Source of the DNA: Flavobacterium phragmitis | GTDB lineage: Bacteria > Bacteroidota > Bacteroidia > Flavobacteriales > Flavobacteriaceae | Assembly: GCF_900112575.1 (NCBI RefSeq) | Contig: NZ_FOMH01000006.1 | Location: forward strand, 1 to 64,000 | DNA: 64,000 nt | Reading direction: 5' to 3' | Shown: positions 18,911 through 27,764 of the stretch, one piece after another | How positions within the stretch are numbered: position 1 is the stretch's first letter | How the letters are laid out: each line of letters starts with the position of its first letter | The notes under the pieces: model-generated | What the model saw: the letters and a program-made list of their open reading frames with translations, nothing else | Told to the model about the DNA's origin: nothing | The model's database searches: none | Made by a program: the position numbers and the translations under genes

Positions 18911-21793
18911 TTATTTCAATTTCTTTTTGATTGCTACTTCATGGTAAGCCTCAATAACATCATTAATTTCGATATCATTAAATCCCTTAATCTGGATACC
19001 ACAATCGTAACCTTTAGTTACTTCTTTCACATCGTCTTTGAAACGTTTCAAGGCAACTAATTCACCTGTATGAACTACAACTCCATCTCTAATAACTCTA
19101 ATTTTAGAAGTTCTCAAGATTTTACCATCAGTCACCATACATCCAGCAATTGAACCCACTTTAGAAATTTTGAAAATCTCACGAATTTCAGCATTACCTA
19201 AAACTTCTTCTTTCATTTCTGGCGCTAACATTCCTTCCATCGCATCTTTCAAGTCATCGATTGCCGCATAAATAATAGAATAGTAACGGATATCAATTTC
19301 TTCTTTATCGGCAAGCTGTCTTGCATTTCCTGCAGGACGAACGTTAAATCCGATAATGATTGCATCTGATGCAGAAGCCAAATTAACATCGGTTTCTGTA
19401 ATCGCACCAACTCCCTTATGAATGATATTAATTTGAACCTCTTCTGTAGACAATTTAGAGAACGAATCAGACAATGCCTCAACAGATCCATCAACGTCTC
19501 CTTTAAGAATTACATTCAACTCTTTAAATTGACCAAGAGCAATACGACGACCAATTTCATCCAGCGTAATATGTCTTTGAGTACGAACAGACTGCTCACG
19601 CATTAATTGAGAACGCTTAGATGCAATTTGCTTAGCCTCTTTTTCGTCTTCAAAAACGTTAAACTTATCACCTGCTGTCGGCGCTCCATCTAGACCTAGA
19701 ACAGAAACTGGAGTTGAAGGTCCTGCTGATAAAACAGTATGCCCTCTCTCATCATGCATTGCTTTAACCTTACCATGATGCTTACCAGCAAGCATATAAT
19801 CTCCAATTTTCAAAGTACCTTGTTGTACTAAAATTGTAGAAACATATCCTTTTCCTTTATCCAAGAAAGCTTCAACAACGGTTCCCTGCGCCGCTTTATT
19901 TGGATTTGCTTTCAAATCTAAGATTTCAGCCTCCAATAAAACTTTCTCTAACAATTCTTTAACTCCTGTTCCTACTTTTGCAGAAATATCATGTGACTGA
20001 ATTTTTCCACCCCAATCTTCAACAAGTAAATTCATACCAGCCAAACGCTCTTTAATTTTATCAACATTGGCATTTGGTTTATCAATTTTATTGATTGCAA
20101 ATATAATTGGTACTCCCGCAGCTTGTGCGTGAGAAATTGCCTCTTTTGTCTGTGGCATGATATCATCATCCGCCGCAACTACGATAATAGCAATATCCGT
20201 AACTTGAGCTCCACGTGCACGCATCGCGGTAAACGCCTCGTGACCCGGAGTATCCAAGAATGCAATTTTCTGCCCGTTATCTAAAGTAACTCCGTATGCT
20301 CCAATGTGCTGTGTAATACCTCCAGACTCACCAGCAATAACATTTTCTTTACGAATATAATCCAGTAAAGATGTTTTACCGTGGTCAACGTGACCCATTA
20401 CTGTCACAATTGGCGCTCTAGTTACTAAATCTTCTTCTTTATCTTCTACAACTTCAATCGCTTCTTCGATATCAACTGTGATAAATTCAACATCATAACC
20501 AAACTCATCAGCAACAATCGTTAAAGTTTCAGCATCTAAACGCTGATTCATGGTTACCATGATACCAAGAGACATACAAGTTCCAATCACTTTAGTAATC
20601 GGCACATCCATCATGATAGCAATTTCACCTACTGTAACGAATTCTGTAACTTTAATAGTCTTACTTCCTTCATCAAGAGCTCTTTGCTCATCATCAGATT
20701 TCTGACGGTGCGTCTCTCTTTTATCTCTTCTATATTTAGCCGCCTTAGATTTACCTCCTTTACCTTGAAGTTTTTCAAGAGTTTCTCTAATTTGGTTTTT
20801 CACCTCTTCTTCTGTAGGCTCAACTTTAGCTACAATTGCAGGGCGGTTTCCTTTTACAAAACCTGGTCTCTGACTTCTGTTAGCATTAAAACCACCACCA
20901 TTATTATTTTGATTTGGCTTATTAGGATTTTGATTCCCACCTTGAGGATTATTCCCTGTTACAGGTTTTGGCGCTCCAGGCGTACCTGGTTTAGGAGCAA
21001 TTCTTTTACGCTTATTTTTATTTGCGTTATTATTGTTTCCAACTCCAGGAGTTCCAGGTTTATTCTGAGCCGCTTTTGGATCCTCTTTCTTTTTCTTTGG
21101 TTTATTAAATTGAGATAAATCAATTGTTTGACCAGTAAGAGTTGTTCCAGAAAGTTTTTGATATTGAGTCGTAATTGTTTCTTCTGAAGTTGTTGGATCA
21201 GTTGACACAATTGGTTCCTGCGCCACTCTAGAAGACTCTGCTTTAACTTCTTTTTTCTCAGTAATAATAGGATCGTTCTTTTTAACCTCAGAAACTGGCT
21301 GCGTTACAGCTTGTTCAGTTTTTGGAGCTTCATTTTGAACAGGTTTTTCTGTCTGCGCTGGCGCAACAACAGTTTTTGGCTCTTCAGCTTTAACTGTTTC
21401 CTCAGAAGGAGCAATTGCAGGTTTTTTCGGATTTAGGTCAATTTTACCAACTTGTACAGGTCCAGAAACAACCGCTCTCGCTTTGATTATTTCCTGCTGT
21501 TTTTGACGCTCTTCTTCTTGTCTGCGTTTGTCTTCAATTTCTTTCTCACGCTCTACGCGTAATGCTTCTTTTTCTTTTCTTTTCTCTTCTCCAACTTCTT
21601 TAGAAGCCTCCTTATTCCCCTTATCGCCCGCAAATTGGCTTTGAAGGATATTAAACTCGCTATCAGAAATTTTTGCGTTTGGATTTGCATCAATAGCAAT
21701 TCCCTTATCTTTTAGATAATCTACAGCTCTTTCTAACGAAATATTTAATTCCCTTAAAACCTTGTTTATTCTTATTACTCTCTCTTCAGACAT
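18911..21793 (-). CDS. infB: Translation initiation factor IF-2
   Basis: IF-2 (960 residues) is the GTPase that places initiator tRNA on the small ribosomal subunit. The N-terminus has an IF2_N domain (residues 1-55), then about 350 residues of low-complexity Lys/Glu/Pro/Asn-rich linker with repeated PGTPG and NNN patches. The G domain starts near 464: G1 GHVDHGKT, G3 DTPGHEAF near 516, G4 NKIDKP near 569. Domains II to IV follow to the end. It follows nusA by 60 bases and is terminated at 18861-18890. Confidence 0.98.
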   Translation of the reverse strand: MSEERVIRINKVLRELNISLERAVDYLKDKGIAIDANPNAKISDSEFNILQSQFAGDKGNKEASKEVGEEKRKEKEALRVEREKEIEDKRRQEEERQKQQEIIKARAVVSGPVQVGKIDLNPKKPAIAPSEETVKAEEPKTVVAPAQTEKPVQNEAPKTEQAVTQPVSEVKKNDPIITEKKEVKAESSRVAQEPIVSTDPTTSEETITTQYQKLSGTTLTGQTIDLSQFNKPKKKKEDPKAAQNKPGTPGVGNNNNANKNKRKRIAPKPGTPGAPKPVTGNNPQGGNQNPNKPNQNNNGGGFNANRSQRPGFVKGNRPAIVAKVEPTEEEVKNQIRETLEKLQGKGGKSKAAKYRRDKRETHRQKSDDEQRALDEGSKTIKVTEFVTVGEIAIMMDVPITKVIGTCMSLGIMVTMNQRLDAETLTIVADEFGYDVEFITVDIEEAIEVVEDKEEDLVTRAPIVTVMGHVDHGKTSLLDYIRKENVIAGESGGITQHIGAYGVTLDNGQKIAFLDTPGHEAFTAMRARGAQVTDIAIIVVAADDDIMPQTKEAISHAQAAGVPIIFAINKIDKPNANVDKIKERLAGMNLLVEDWGGKIQSHDISAKVGTGVKELLEKVLLEAEILDLKANPNKAAQGTVVEAFLDKGKGYVSTILVQQGTLKIGDYMLAGKHHGKVKAMHDERGHTVLSAGPSTPVSVLGLDGAPTAGDKFNVFEDEKEAKQIASKRSQLMREQSVRTQRHITLDEIGRRIALGQFKELNVILKGDVDGSVEALSDSFSKLSTEEVQINIIHKGVGAITETDVNLASASDAIIIGFNVRPAGNARQLADKEEIDIRYYSIIYAAIDDLKDAMEGMLAPEMKEEVLGNAEIREIFKISKVGSIAGCMVTDGKILRTSKIRVIRDGVVVHTGELVALKRFKDDVKEVTKGYDCGIQIKGFNDIEINDVIEAYHEVAIKKKLK

Positions 21794-21853
21794 ATAACCT
21801 TTTTATTATTACCTTTTTCGTTGTGTTGTTAGAGCAGACATTCAGCTTATTGC

Positions 21854-23107
21854 TTAACTATCAAACTCTTCTTTTAGTATTTTCATAACATCCAGAATCG
21901 TTTCCTCTTCTAAATCCGTTCTTCTTACTAAATCTTCTACATCGTGTTTCAAGATACTTTTTGCAGTATCCAAACCGATTTTTGCAAACTCTTCAATTAC
22001 CCACTCTTCAATTTCATCTGAGAACTCTGTTAATTCAACATCGTCTTCATCTGCAACAGCACCAGCAACATCTCCTTCACGAATAACATCCAACTCATAA
22101 CCGGTCAATTGACCTGCTAATTTGATATTGTGACCACCTCTACCAATTGCTTTAGAAACCTCTTCTAATTTCAAGAACACTTCAGCGCGTTTATTGTCTT
22201 CATCAATTTTGATAGAAGAAACTTTAGCAGGGCTTAAAGCTCTTGTAATAAATAATTGAATATTGTTTGTATAATTGATTACATCAATATTTTCATTTCC
22301 TAATTCGCGAACAATTCCGTGAATACGAGAACCCTTCATTCCCACACAAGCTCCAACTGGATCAATTCTATCATCATACGAATCAACAGCTACTTTTGCT
22401 TTTTCACCTGGAATACGAACTACATTTTTAACTGTAATTAATCCGTCGAAAACCTCTGGAATTTCTTGTTCAAATAATTTTTCTAAGAACTTTTCTGAAG
22501 TTCTAGACATAATAATTTGAGGTTTATTTCCTTTTAACTCAACGCTTTCAATGATTCCACGAACGTTATCTCCTTTACGGAAAAAGTCAGACGGAATTTG
22601 TTTTTCTTTTGGAAGTACAATTTCATTTCCTTCATCATCAACCAAGATTACAACTCTTGGACGCACGTGGTGCACTTCTGCTGTATAAATATCACCGATA
22701 ATATCTTTAAATTGTTTGTACAAGTTTGTATTATCGTGTTCGTGAATTTTAGATATAAGATTCTGACGAAGCGCTAAGATAGCTCTTCTTCCTAAATCAA
22801 TCAATTTTACTTCTTCAGAAACTTCTTCTCCAATTTCAAAATCCGCTTCAATCTTTCTCGCTTCAGTCAATGTAATTTCTTCATTTTCAAAATCAAGATC
22901 CTCATCAGCAACAATTACTCTTCTTCTCCAAATTTCCATATCACCTTTATCAGGGTTTATGATGATATCGAAATTTTCATCTGAACCGTATTTTTTCTTT
23001 AATGCATTTCTAAATACGTCCTCTAAAATTGCCATAAGCGTTACACGATCAATAAGTTTATTATCTTTAAACTCTGAGAATGAATCGATTAATGCTAAAT
23101 TTTCCAT
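21854..23107 (-). CDS. nusA: Transcription termination/antitermination factor NusA
   Basis: NusA (417 residues) binds RNA polymerase and nascent RNA. An N-terminal polymerase-binding domain (about 1-130), an S1 domain (about 135-200), and two KH domains (about 230-345, with ACVGMKGSRIHGIV and AIGRGGHNIKLA) are visible. The C-terminus has an acidic stretch and a single helical repeat-like end, shorter than the two repeats of E. coli NusA. It lies 19 bases after rimP, in the conserved rimP-nusA-infB order. Confidence 0.97.
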   Translation of the reverse strand: MENLALIDSFSEFKDNKLIDRVTLMAILEDVFRNALKKKYGSDENFDIIINPDKGDMEIWRRRVIVADEDLDFENEEITLTEARKIEADFEIGEEVSEEVKLIDLGRRAILALRQNLISKIHEHDNTNLYKQFKDIIGDIYTAEVHHVRPRVVILVDDEGNEIVLPKEKQIPSDFFRKGDNVRGIIESVELKGNKPQIIMSRTSEKFLEKLFEQEIPEVFDGLITVKNVVRIPGEKAKVAVDSYDDRIDPVGACVGMKGSRIHGIVRELGNENIDVINYTNNIQLFITRALSPAKVSSIKIDEDNKRAEVFLKLEEVSKAIGRGGHNIKLAGQLTGYELDVIREGDVAGAVADEDDVELTEFSDEIEEWVIEEFAKIGLDTAKSILKHDVEDLVRRTDLEEETILDVMKILKEEFDS

Positions 23108-23126
23108 GCGAATTTTTTAATTAAAA

Positions 23127-23591
23127 TTAAAATGTTACCGTAACAACTGCCTCTTTAATTTCTGTATAAGGTATTTGTTGCTCTTTTTGAACTGTTTCTT
23201 TTCCTTTTCCTACTTTTTTCGGTTCTCTTGCTTTCCAAGACAAAATTATGAAAACATCATTAGCTTCTACCAATTCTGCTTCTATTTTTTCTGTATTTGT
23301 GGTAACAATCAACGTTCTACCAACATTTTTTTTGTATTGTCTTATCATTTTAAGAGGAGTTCCTACTCCGACTGACGCTACTTCAAGCGAAAAATCCTGC
23401 TCTTCACGATCCAGATTATTCTCGATTGCACGACTCACATCAATACAGTCTTGCAACGCCACTCCATTATCACCGTCTAAACCAACACTAATTTTAAAAG
23501 AATCCGAAACGGCCAAATCAACCAAAAAGACTGATGGCTTTTCCAGAAGAGCTTCTGTAATTAATCCGTTTACTTTTTCTTTAAATGTCAT
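23127..23591 (-). CDS. rimP: Ribosome maturation factor RimP
   Basis: RimP is needed for late assembly of the 30S subunit. The ATG at 23591 (MTFKEKVNG) gives a normal 154-residue protein; a reading starting further upstream would use the untranslated leader. The family core [20 protein letters not shown] and [14 protein letters not shown] are visible. It begins the rimP-nusA-infB operon. Confidence 0.95.
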   Translation of the reverse strand: MTFKEKVNGLITEALLEKPSVFLVDLAVSDSFKISVGLDGDNGVALQDCIDVSRAIENNLDREEQDFSLEVASVGVGTPLKMIRQYKKNVGRTLIVTTNTEKIEAELVEANDVFIILSWKAREPKKVGKGKETVQKEQQIPYTEIKEAVVTVTF

Positions 23592-23653
23592 AATTTTATA
23601 AAAAGAGGGGACACTTAGTCCCCTCATTATTTAGATTTTAATAAATAACAGTG

Positions 23654-23682
23654 CAAATATAGTGTTTTTTTTATAAATCAAA
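23654..23682 (-). promoter_or_regulatory. Probable promoter of rimP-nusA-infB
   Basis: On the minus strand TTTG (23679-23682) is followed after 17 bases by TATATTTG (23654-23661). The -7 box is perfect; the spacer is two short of the usual 19 but within the range reported for flavobacteria. Confidence 0.55.
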
Positions 23683-23765
23683 TAAATAGATTGCTCTAAA
23701 AATATTTCTTACCTTTATAATAGCATTTAAAAAATGAATTATTCATATTATCAACCCTCAAAATC

Positions 23766-24590
23766 ATGAAACGAATTTTAGTACCTACTGACTTTTCAGA
23801 ACACGCAGAAGATGCCCTAAAAGTCGCTACTCAAATCGCCAAAAAAAACAATTCAGAAATCATTATCCTGCACATGCTCGAATTACCGCATCAAACAAAT
23901 GATGCTATTTTGGGCGGAATCAGCATTCCTGAAAGCATGCTTTTTATGAAAAAAGCCAACGAAATGCTGGATAAAATTTCTGAAAAACCTTATTTAGACG
24001 GAATAGAGGTGACTGAAATCGTTAAAATGGATAAACCTATTCACGGCATTACACAAATTAGCAAAGAACATGACATCGACTTAATTGTAATGGGTTCACA
24101 CGGATCTTCTGGTGTTGAAGAATTATTAATTGGATCTAACACCGAAAAAGTAGTCCGCAATTCAGAAATTCCAGTTTTAGTAATCAAAAATGATATTCCG
24201 AATTTTACCGCAGCCAATGTTGTATTCGCGTCTGATTTTTCTGAAGAAGCAAAAAAACCATTTGAAAAACTTTTAAACTTTACCAAATTATTTGATTCAA
24301 AAATACACCTTGTAAATATCTGCACACCAAACAGCTTCAAACCAACACATGTTGCTGAAGAAGCCATCAATGAGTTTGTAGATCAATTTAACATCAGCAA
24401 TTACACTACTCAAACCTACAATGACACTAATATCGAAAAAGGAATTATCAATTTTGCCAACAGAATTAACGCCGATATAATCGGAATGTGCACTCATGGC
24501 AGAACTGGGTTCGCGCATTTCTTCAACGGAAGCATTAGCGAAGGATTAGTAAATCATGCCGTTAGACCTGTAATTACTTTGAAAATATAA
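23766..24590 (+). CDS. Tandem universal stress protein
   Basis: This 274-residue cytosolic protein contains two Usp domains. Domain one (1-145) starts MKRILVPTDFSEHAEDAL and has the ATP-loop pattern IVMGSHGSSGVEELLIGSNT. Domain two (about 150-274) starts VVFASDFSEEAK and has GMCTHGRTGFAHFFNGSISE. Both G-x2-G-x9-GS/T loops look intact, suggesting nucleotide binding. It is a single gene with its own terminator. Physiological role cannot be assigned beyond stress response, from family knowledge. Confidence 0.92.
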   Translation: MKRILVPTDFSEHAEDALKVATQIAKKNNSEIIILHMLELPHQTNDAILGGISIPESMLFMKKANEMLDKISEKPYLDGIEVTEIVKMDKPIHGITQISKEHDIDLIVMGSHGSSGVEELLIGSNTEKVVRNSEIPVLVIKNDIPNFTAANVVFASDFSEEAKKPFEKLLNFTKLFDSKIHLVNICTPNSFKPTHVAEEAINEFVDQFNISNYTTQTYNDTNIEKGIINFANRINADIIGMCTHGRTGFAHFFNGSISEGLVNHAVRPVITLKI

Positions 24591-24613
24591 AGAACACAAA
24601 ACATAAACAACAG

Positions 24614-24642
24614 AAAAGCTTCTCAATCGAGAAGCTTTTTTT
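24614..24642 (+). terminator. Terminator of the universal stress gene
   Basis: AAAAGCTTCTC and GAGAAGCTTTT form a perfect 11-bp stem with loop AATC, followed by further T. Confidence 0.9.
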
Positions 24643-24680
24643 ACGCACTCCTTTTTCACTTAAATTTCATCAATCAAAAA

Positions 24681-24719
24681 TGAGCTTTTCAACAAAGTCT
24701 TTTTGAGCTTTTCAACAAA
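24681..24719 (+). promoter_or_regulatory. Direct repeat upstream of the aldehyde dehydrogenase gene, candidate AraC-type operator
   Basis: The 16-base sequence TGAGCTTTTCAACAAA occurs twice, at 24681-24696 and 24704-24719, with a period of 23 bases (about two helical turns). It ends 58 bases before the dehydrogenase ATG. Direct repeats of about this period are typical sites for AraC-family regulators, and such a gene follows the dehydrogenase. Confidence 0.6.
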
Positions 24720-24777
24720 ACCAAGCATCTAATTAATAGAGAAATTTGTCAAATAAAAATTCATTAAAACTTACAAT

Positions 24778-26199
24778 ATGAAAACAATAGACAAAATTTA
24801 CATTAATGGAGAATTTGTTACTCCAAAAGGAACTGAATATTTCGATCTTATCAGCCCAACAACAAATGAAAAACTCGGAAAAGTACTTTTAGGAAATACT
24901 GAAGACACACAAAACGCAATTAATGCTGCCAAAACCGCTTTCAAATCTTTTTCCAAAACAACAACAAGCGAAAGAATTCAATATCTCGAAAACATCAAAA
25001 CAGCAATTGAAAAAAGAAAAGACGAATTTATAAATGTAGTCACAGAAGAATATGGAGGAACATTTCAGTTCGCAGCCAACAGTTTCACTTATATGCAAAA
25101 AAGCTTCGACTCAGCAATTCAATTGCTAAAAACTTACGATTTTACCAAAACAATGGGAGAATCTGAAGTTCAAATGACACCAATTGGCGTTGTCGGAATC
25201 ATCATTCCCTGGAATTCCAGCAATGGTTTTATCTGCAGCAAACTTTCAACCGCAATTGTGGCAGGATGCACAGTAGTTGTAAAACCAAGTGAAATGAGCG
25301 CACAGCAAACACAGTTAATCACAGAATGCCTACACGAAGCCAAACTTCCAAAAGGTGTTTTCAACATCGTAAACGGCTTAGGAGAAGTAGTTGGAGCCGA
25401 AATAAGCCGCAATCCCGATGTTGCTAAAATCTCTTTCACAGGATCCACAACTGTTGGAAAAATCATAGCAAAAGAAGCGGTCAACACTATGAAACGTGTT
25501 ACATTAGAACTTGGCGGAAAATCTCCAAACATCATTTTAGACGATGCTGATTTTTCCAAAGCCGTTCCATTGGCAGTAATCGCCGCATTTATGAACAGCG
25601 GACAAGCTTGTATAGCAGGAACCAGATTATTGATTCCAGAAAGCAAATTAGAAGAAACAAAAATCATTATTAAAGAAGTAATCTCAAATACAATTGTCGG
25701 CGACCCAAAAAAACCAAACACCGCAGTTGGACCAATGGTAAGCGAGAAACAATTTAATCGTGTCCAGGACTATATTCAAATCGGAATGAATGAAGGTGCA
25801 GAAATTTTAGCTGGTGGATTGGGAAAACCTGAAGGATTGGAAAAAGGAAATTTCGTAAAACCAACCGTTTTCATCCATGTAAACAACAAAATGAGAATTG
25901 CACAAGAAGAAATATTCGGCCCAGTATTATCTATTATCACTTATAAAACAGAAGAAGAAGCAATTGAGATCGCCAACGACACCAATTACGGACTACAAGC
26001 TTATGTAAGCTCAGCCGATTTAGATAGAGCACATCGTGTTGCCTCTCAAATTAATGCAGGAAGAATTCAAATAAATGGAATCAGTCATGATCCAATGGCC
26101 CCTTTTGGAGGTTTTAAACAATCCGGAATTGGTCGTGAATTTGGAGTATTGGGACTTGAAGCTTATTTAGAACCAAAAGCACTAATTCAGCAAAAATAA
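24778..26199 (+). CDS. NAD(P)-dependent aldehyde dehydrogenase family protein
   Basis: This 473-residue cytosolic enzyme of the ALDH superfamily oxidises an aldehyde to the acid. The cofactor motif FTGSTTVGK, the general-base Glu motif LELGGKSPNI near residue 243, and the catalytic Cys in NSGQACIAGTR near 277 are all present, as is the C-terminal PFGGFKQSGIGRE. The substrate cannot be told from sequence. It is flanked upstream by a direct repeat and downstream by an AraC-type regulator, so it is probably an inducible gene. A 17-bp-stem terminator separates it from the regulator. Confidence 0.94.
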   Translation: MKTIDKIYINGEFVTPKGTEYFDLISPTTNEKLGKVLLGNTEDTQNAINAAKTAFKSFSKTTTSERIQYLENIKTAIEKRKDEFINVVTEEYGGTFQFAANSFTYMQKSFDSAIQLLKTYDFTKTMGESEVQMTPIGVVGIIIPWNSSNGFICSKLSTAIVAGCTVVVKPSEMSAQQTQLITECLHEAKLPKGVFNIVNGLGEVVGAEISRNPDVAKISFTGSTTVGKIIAKEAVNTMKRVTLELGGKSPNIILDDADFSKAVPLAVIAAFMNSGQACIAGTRLLIPESKLEETKIIIKEVISNTIVGDPKKPNTAVGPMVSEKQFNRVQDYIQIGMNEGAEILAGGLGKPEGLEKGNFVKPTVFIHVNNKMRIAQEEIFGPVLSIITYKTEEEAIEIANDTNYGLQAYVSSADLDRAHRVASQINAGRIQINGISHDPMAPFGGFKQSGIGREFGVLGLEAYLEPKALIQQK

Positions 26200-26205
26200 T
26201 TTTAC

Positions 26206-26246
26206 AGATCCGAAAATCTTTTCCCAAAAAGATTTTCGGATCTTTT
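26206..26246 (+). terminator. Strong terminator between the aldehyde dehydrogenase and araC-type genes
   Basis: A perfect 17-bp stem (26206-26222 with 26227-26243) with loop CCCA is followed by TTTT. It ends only about 15 bases before the regulator's start codon, so that gene needs its own promoter or read-through. Confidence 0.9.
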
Positions 26247-26260
26247 AGTAACTTTACAAT

Positions 26261-27082
26261 ATGAGTCCAAAAAACAATACAAAACCGAAGATTCTTTACT
26301 CCTGTTATTATTCGCGCAGCCGCGAAGGAGAACATTTCATACCCGAGCATGTTTTCAGCTACCAGATTTCTGGAGAAATGACTGCGTCTGACAACAAAAC
26401 CACTTTTCATTCTAAACCAGGAGATTTTCGATTCAGCAGAAGAAATCATTTAGCAAAATTCACCAAAATTCCGCCCGAAGGAGGAGAATTCAAGACTATT
26501 TCTCTTTTTCTAGATCAGGAAATTCTACGTGAAATCAGCAAAGAATACAATTATAAATCCGAAAAGAAAGTAGATTCAGAAGCTATGTTTTCATTAGCTC
26601 CAAACCCGCTCTACCAATCTTTCATGGAATCCTTATTAACGTATCTCGAAGTGGAACAGGAAAGCAATGAAACTTTGTTTAATTTAAAAATCAAAGAAGC
26701 CGTTCATCTTTTACTAAAAGCAAACCCAGAATTAAAAGATATTTTATTCGACTTTAACGAACCTGGCAAAATTGACTTGGAAGCCTTTATGAATAAAAAT
26801 TTCCATTTCAATGTACAAATGCAACGATTTGCTTATTTAACCGGCAGAAGTTTAGCAACTTTTAAAAGAGATTTTCAGAAAGTATTCCAAGAAACACCTG
26901 GTAAATGGCTTTTAAACAAAAGACTTCAGGAAGCCTATTATCTCATCAGTCAAGGAAAACTGCCTTCTGAAGTTTATATCGGAGTTGGTTTTGAGGATTT
27001 ATCTCATTTTTCATTTTCTTTTAAAAAGAAATTTGGAATCGTTCCTTCTTCCTTAAATCCAAAATATGTTTCCCGTGGTTGA
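26261..27082 (+). CDS. AraC-family transcriptional regulator
   Basis: The 273-residue protein has an N-terminal cupin-like sensor domain (about 1-110) and a C-terminal pair of helix-turn-helix motifs (about 170-268): MQRFAYLTGRSLATFKRDFQ and the second-helix region IGVGFEDLSHFSFSFKKKFG, ending in the family P-x-x-x/LN pattern. It is an AraC/XylS DNA-binding regulator, and the neighbouring aldehyde dehydrogenase with its direct repeat is the obvious target (inference). Its last four residues and stop codon lie in the left arm and loop of a short palindrome at 27075-27090, suggesting that a repeat element shaped the 3' end. Confidence 0.92.
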   Translation: MSPKNNTKPKILYSCYYSRSREGEHFIPEHVFSYQISGEMTASDNKTTFHSKPGDFRFSRRNHLAKFTKIPPEGGEFKTISLFLDQEILREISKEYNYKSEKKVDSEAMFSLAPNPLYQSFMESLLTYLEVEQESNETLFNLKIKEAVHLLLKANPELKDILFDFNEPGKIDLEAFMNKNFHFNVQMQRFAYLTGRSLATFKRDFQKVFQETPGKWLLNKRLQEAYYLISQGKLPSEVYIGVGFEDLSHFSFSFKKKFGIVPSSLNPKYVSRG

Positions 27083-27090
27083 AACCACAA
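27075..27090. repeat. Palindrome at the 3' end of the araC-type gene
   Basis: GTGGTT, two bases GA, then AACCAC form a short perfect hairpin. The stop TGA of the regulator gene lies across the loop. The sequence resembles dispersed flavobacterial intergenic palindromes as I remember them. Confidence 0.45.
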
Positions 27091-27116
27091 GCTATGTTAA
27101 AAAAACTTGAAAAACA

Positions 27117-27194
27117 TCGCAGACAAAGCTTTGCGAACTATGCGCCCTAAAAAAACGTAGCGAACTTTGCGTATACCTTAGCGTGCATTGCGGT
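27117..27194. repeat. Degenerate GCGAACT/TTTGCG repeat block
   Basis: Short imperfect direct repeats (TTTGCGAACTATGCG, TAGCGAACTTTGCG, TTAGCGTGCATTGCGG) follow one another. The sequence contrasts with the AT-rich surroundings. It looks like a dispersed repeat type that I associate with Bacteroidetes intergenic regions; there is no gene in it. Confidence 0.5.
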
Positions 27195-27231
27195 AAAAAA
27201 AATATCTAAAAAAAGCCTGAGTTTACAACAT

Positions 27232-27264
27232 AAAAAAAAGCCTCTCATTTCTGAGAAGCTTTTT
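27232..27264 (-). terminator. Terminator of the first tRNA-Gln
   Basis: On the minus strand AAGCTTCTCA and TGAGAGGCTT (one G-T pair) flank GAAA and are followed by eight T, only a few bases after the tRNA 3' end. Confidence 0.9.
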
Positions 27265-27267
27265 ATG

Positions 27268-27338
27268 TTGGTCTACTAGGACTCGAACCTAGAAAGACGG
27301 CACCAAAAACCGTAGTGTTACCATTACACCATAGACCA
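27268..27338 (-). tRNA. tRNA-Gln (anticodon UUG), copy 1
   Basis: The minus strand folds as a 71-base cloverleaf: acceptor TGGTCTA with TAGACCA, discriminator A, anticodon arm ACGGT-TTTTGGT-GCCGT with anticodon TTG, and T arm CTAGG-TTCGAGT-CCTAG. CCA is not encoded. It has its own promoter and terminator. Confidence 0.97.
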
Positions 27339-27358
27339 GCAGTGCGGTTAAGCGGGTG

Positions 27359-27389
27359 CAAAATTAAAACTTTATTTAGTTTATGCAAA
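27359..27389 (-). promoter_or_regulatory. Promoter of tRNA-Gln copy 1
   Basis: The minus strand reads TTTG (27386-27389), 19 bases, TAATTTTG (27359-27366). This is an exact match to TTTG-N19-TAnnTTTG. Confidence 0.9.
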
Positions 27390-27412
27390 TTTTAAAACAA
27401 CTTTTTTTGCAT

Positions 27413-27445
27413 AAAAAAAAGTCTCTCATTTCTGAGAGACTTTTT
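27413..27445 (-). terminator. Terminator of the second tRNA-Gln
   Basis: On the minus strand GTCTCTCA and TGAGAGAC form a perfect 8-bp stem around GAAA, followed by eight T. Confidence 0.9.
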
Positions 27446-27448
27446 ATG

Positions 27449-27519
27449 TTGGTCTACTAGGACTCGAACCTAGAAAGACGGCACCAAAAACCGTAGTGTT
27501 ACCATTACACCATAGACCA
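27449..27519 (-). tRNA. tRNA-Gln (anticodon UUG), copy 2
   Basis: The 71 bases are identical to copy 1, in the same orientation, with repeat units 181 bases apart. CCA is not encoded. It is a recent tandem duplication that includes promoter and terminator, since the flanks are also similar but diverged. Confidence 0.97.
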
Positions 27520-27539
27520 GCAGTGCTGTAAAGCGAGTG

Positions 27540-27570
27540 CAAATTTAAGGCTTTATTTAGTTTGTGCAAA
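27540..27570 (-). promoter_or_regulatory. Promoter of tRNA-Gln copy 2
   Basis: The minus strand reads TTTG (27567-27570), 19 bases, TAAATTTG (27540-27547), again an exact consensus match. Confidence 0.9.
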
Positions 27571-27764
27571 CTTTTTAGCCAAAAAAAATCATTTTTTAAG
27601 TTTTTTTTCACTTTGAAATTCTTAACGACTTCAGAAGCTATTCAGAAACAACAAATTAGTATCACTTGATAGTTTTATAGAATTTTTTGTTAATGGTCGA
27701 TTCTTTACGTAAAAAAACATTTTCTTTGTAGGATAGAAAACTTTCAAATTTTTAACACCTAAAT

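Noticed and set aside
20684..21118. Open frame of 144 codons on the plus strand
   Set aside because: It lies opposite the low-complexity linker of infB, and its Phe/Leu/Ser-rich product mirrors Lys/Glu/Pro-rich codons on the other strand.
25170..25721. Open frame of 183 codons on the minus strand
   Set aside because: It is antisense to the aldehyde dehydrogenase, which has full catalytic motifs; the antisense product shows no recognisable domain.
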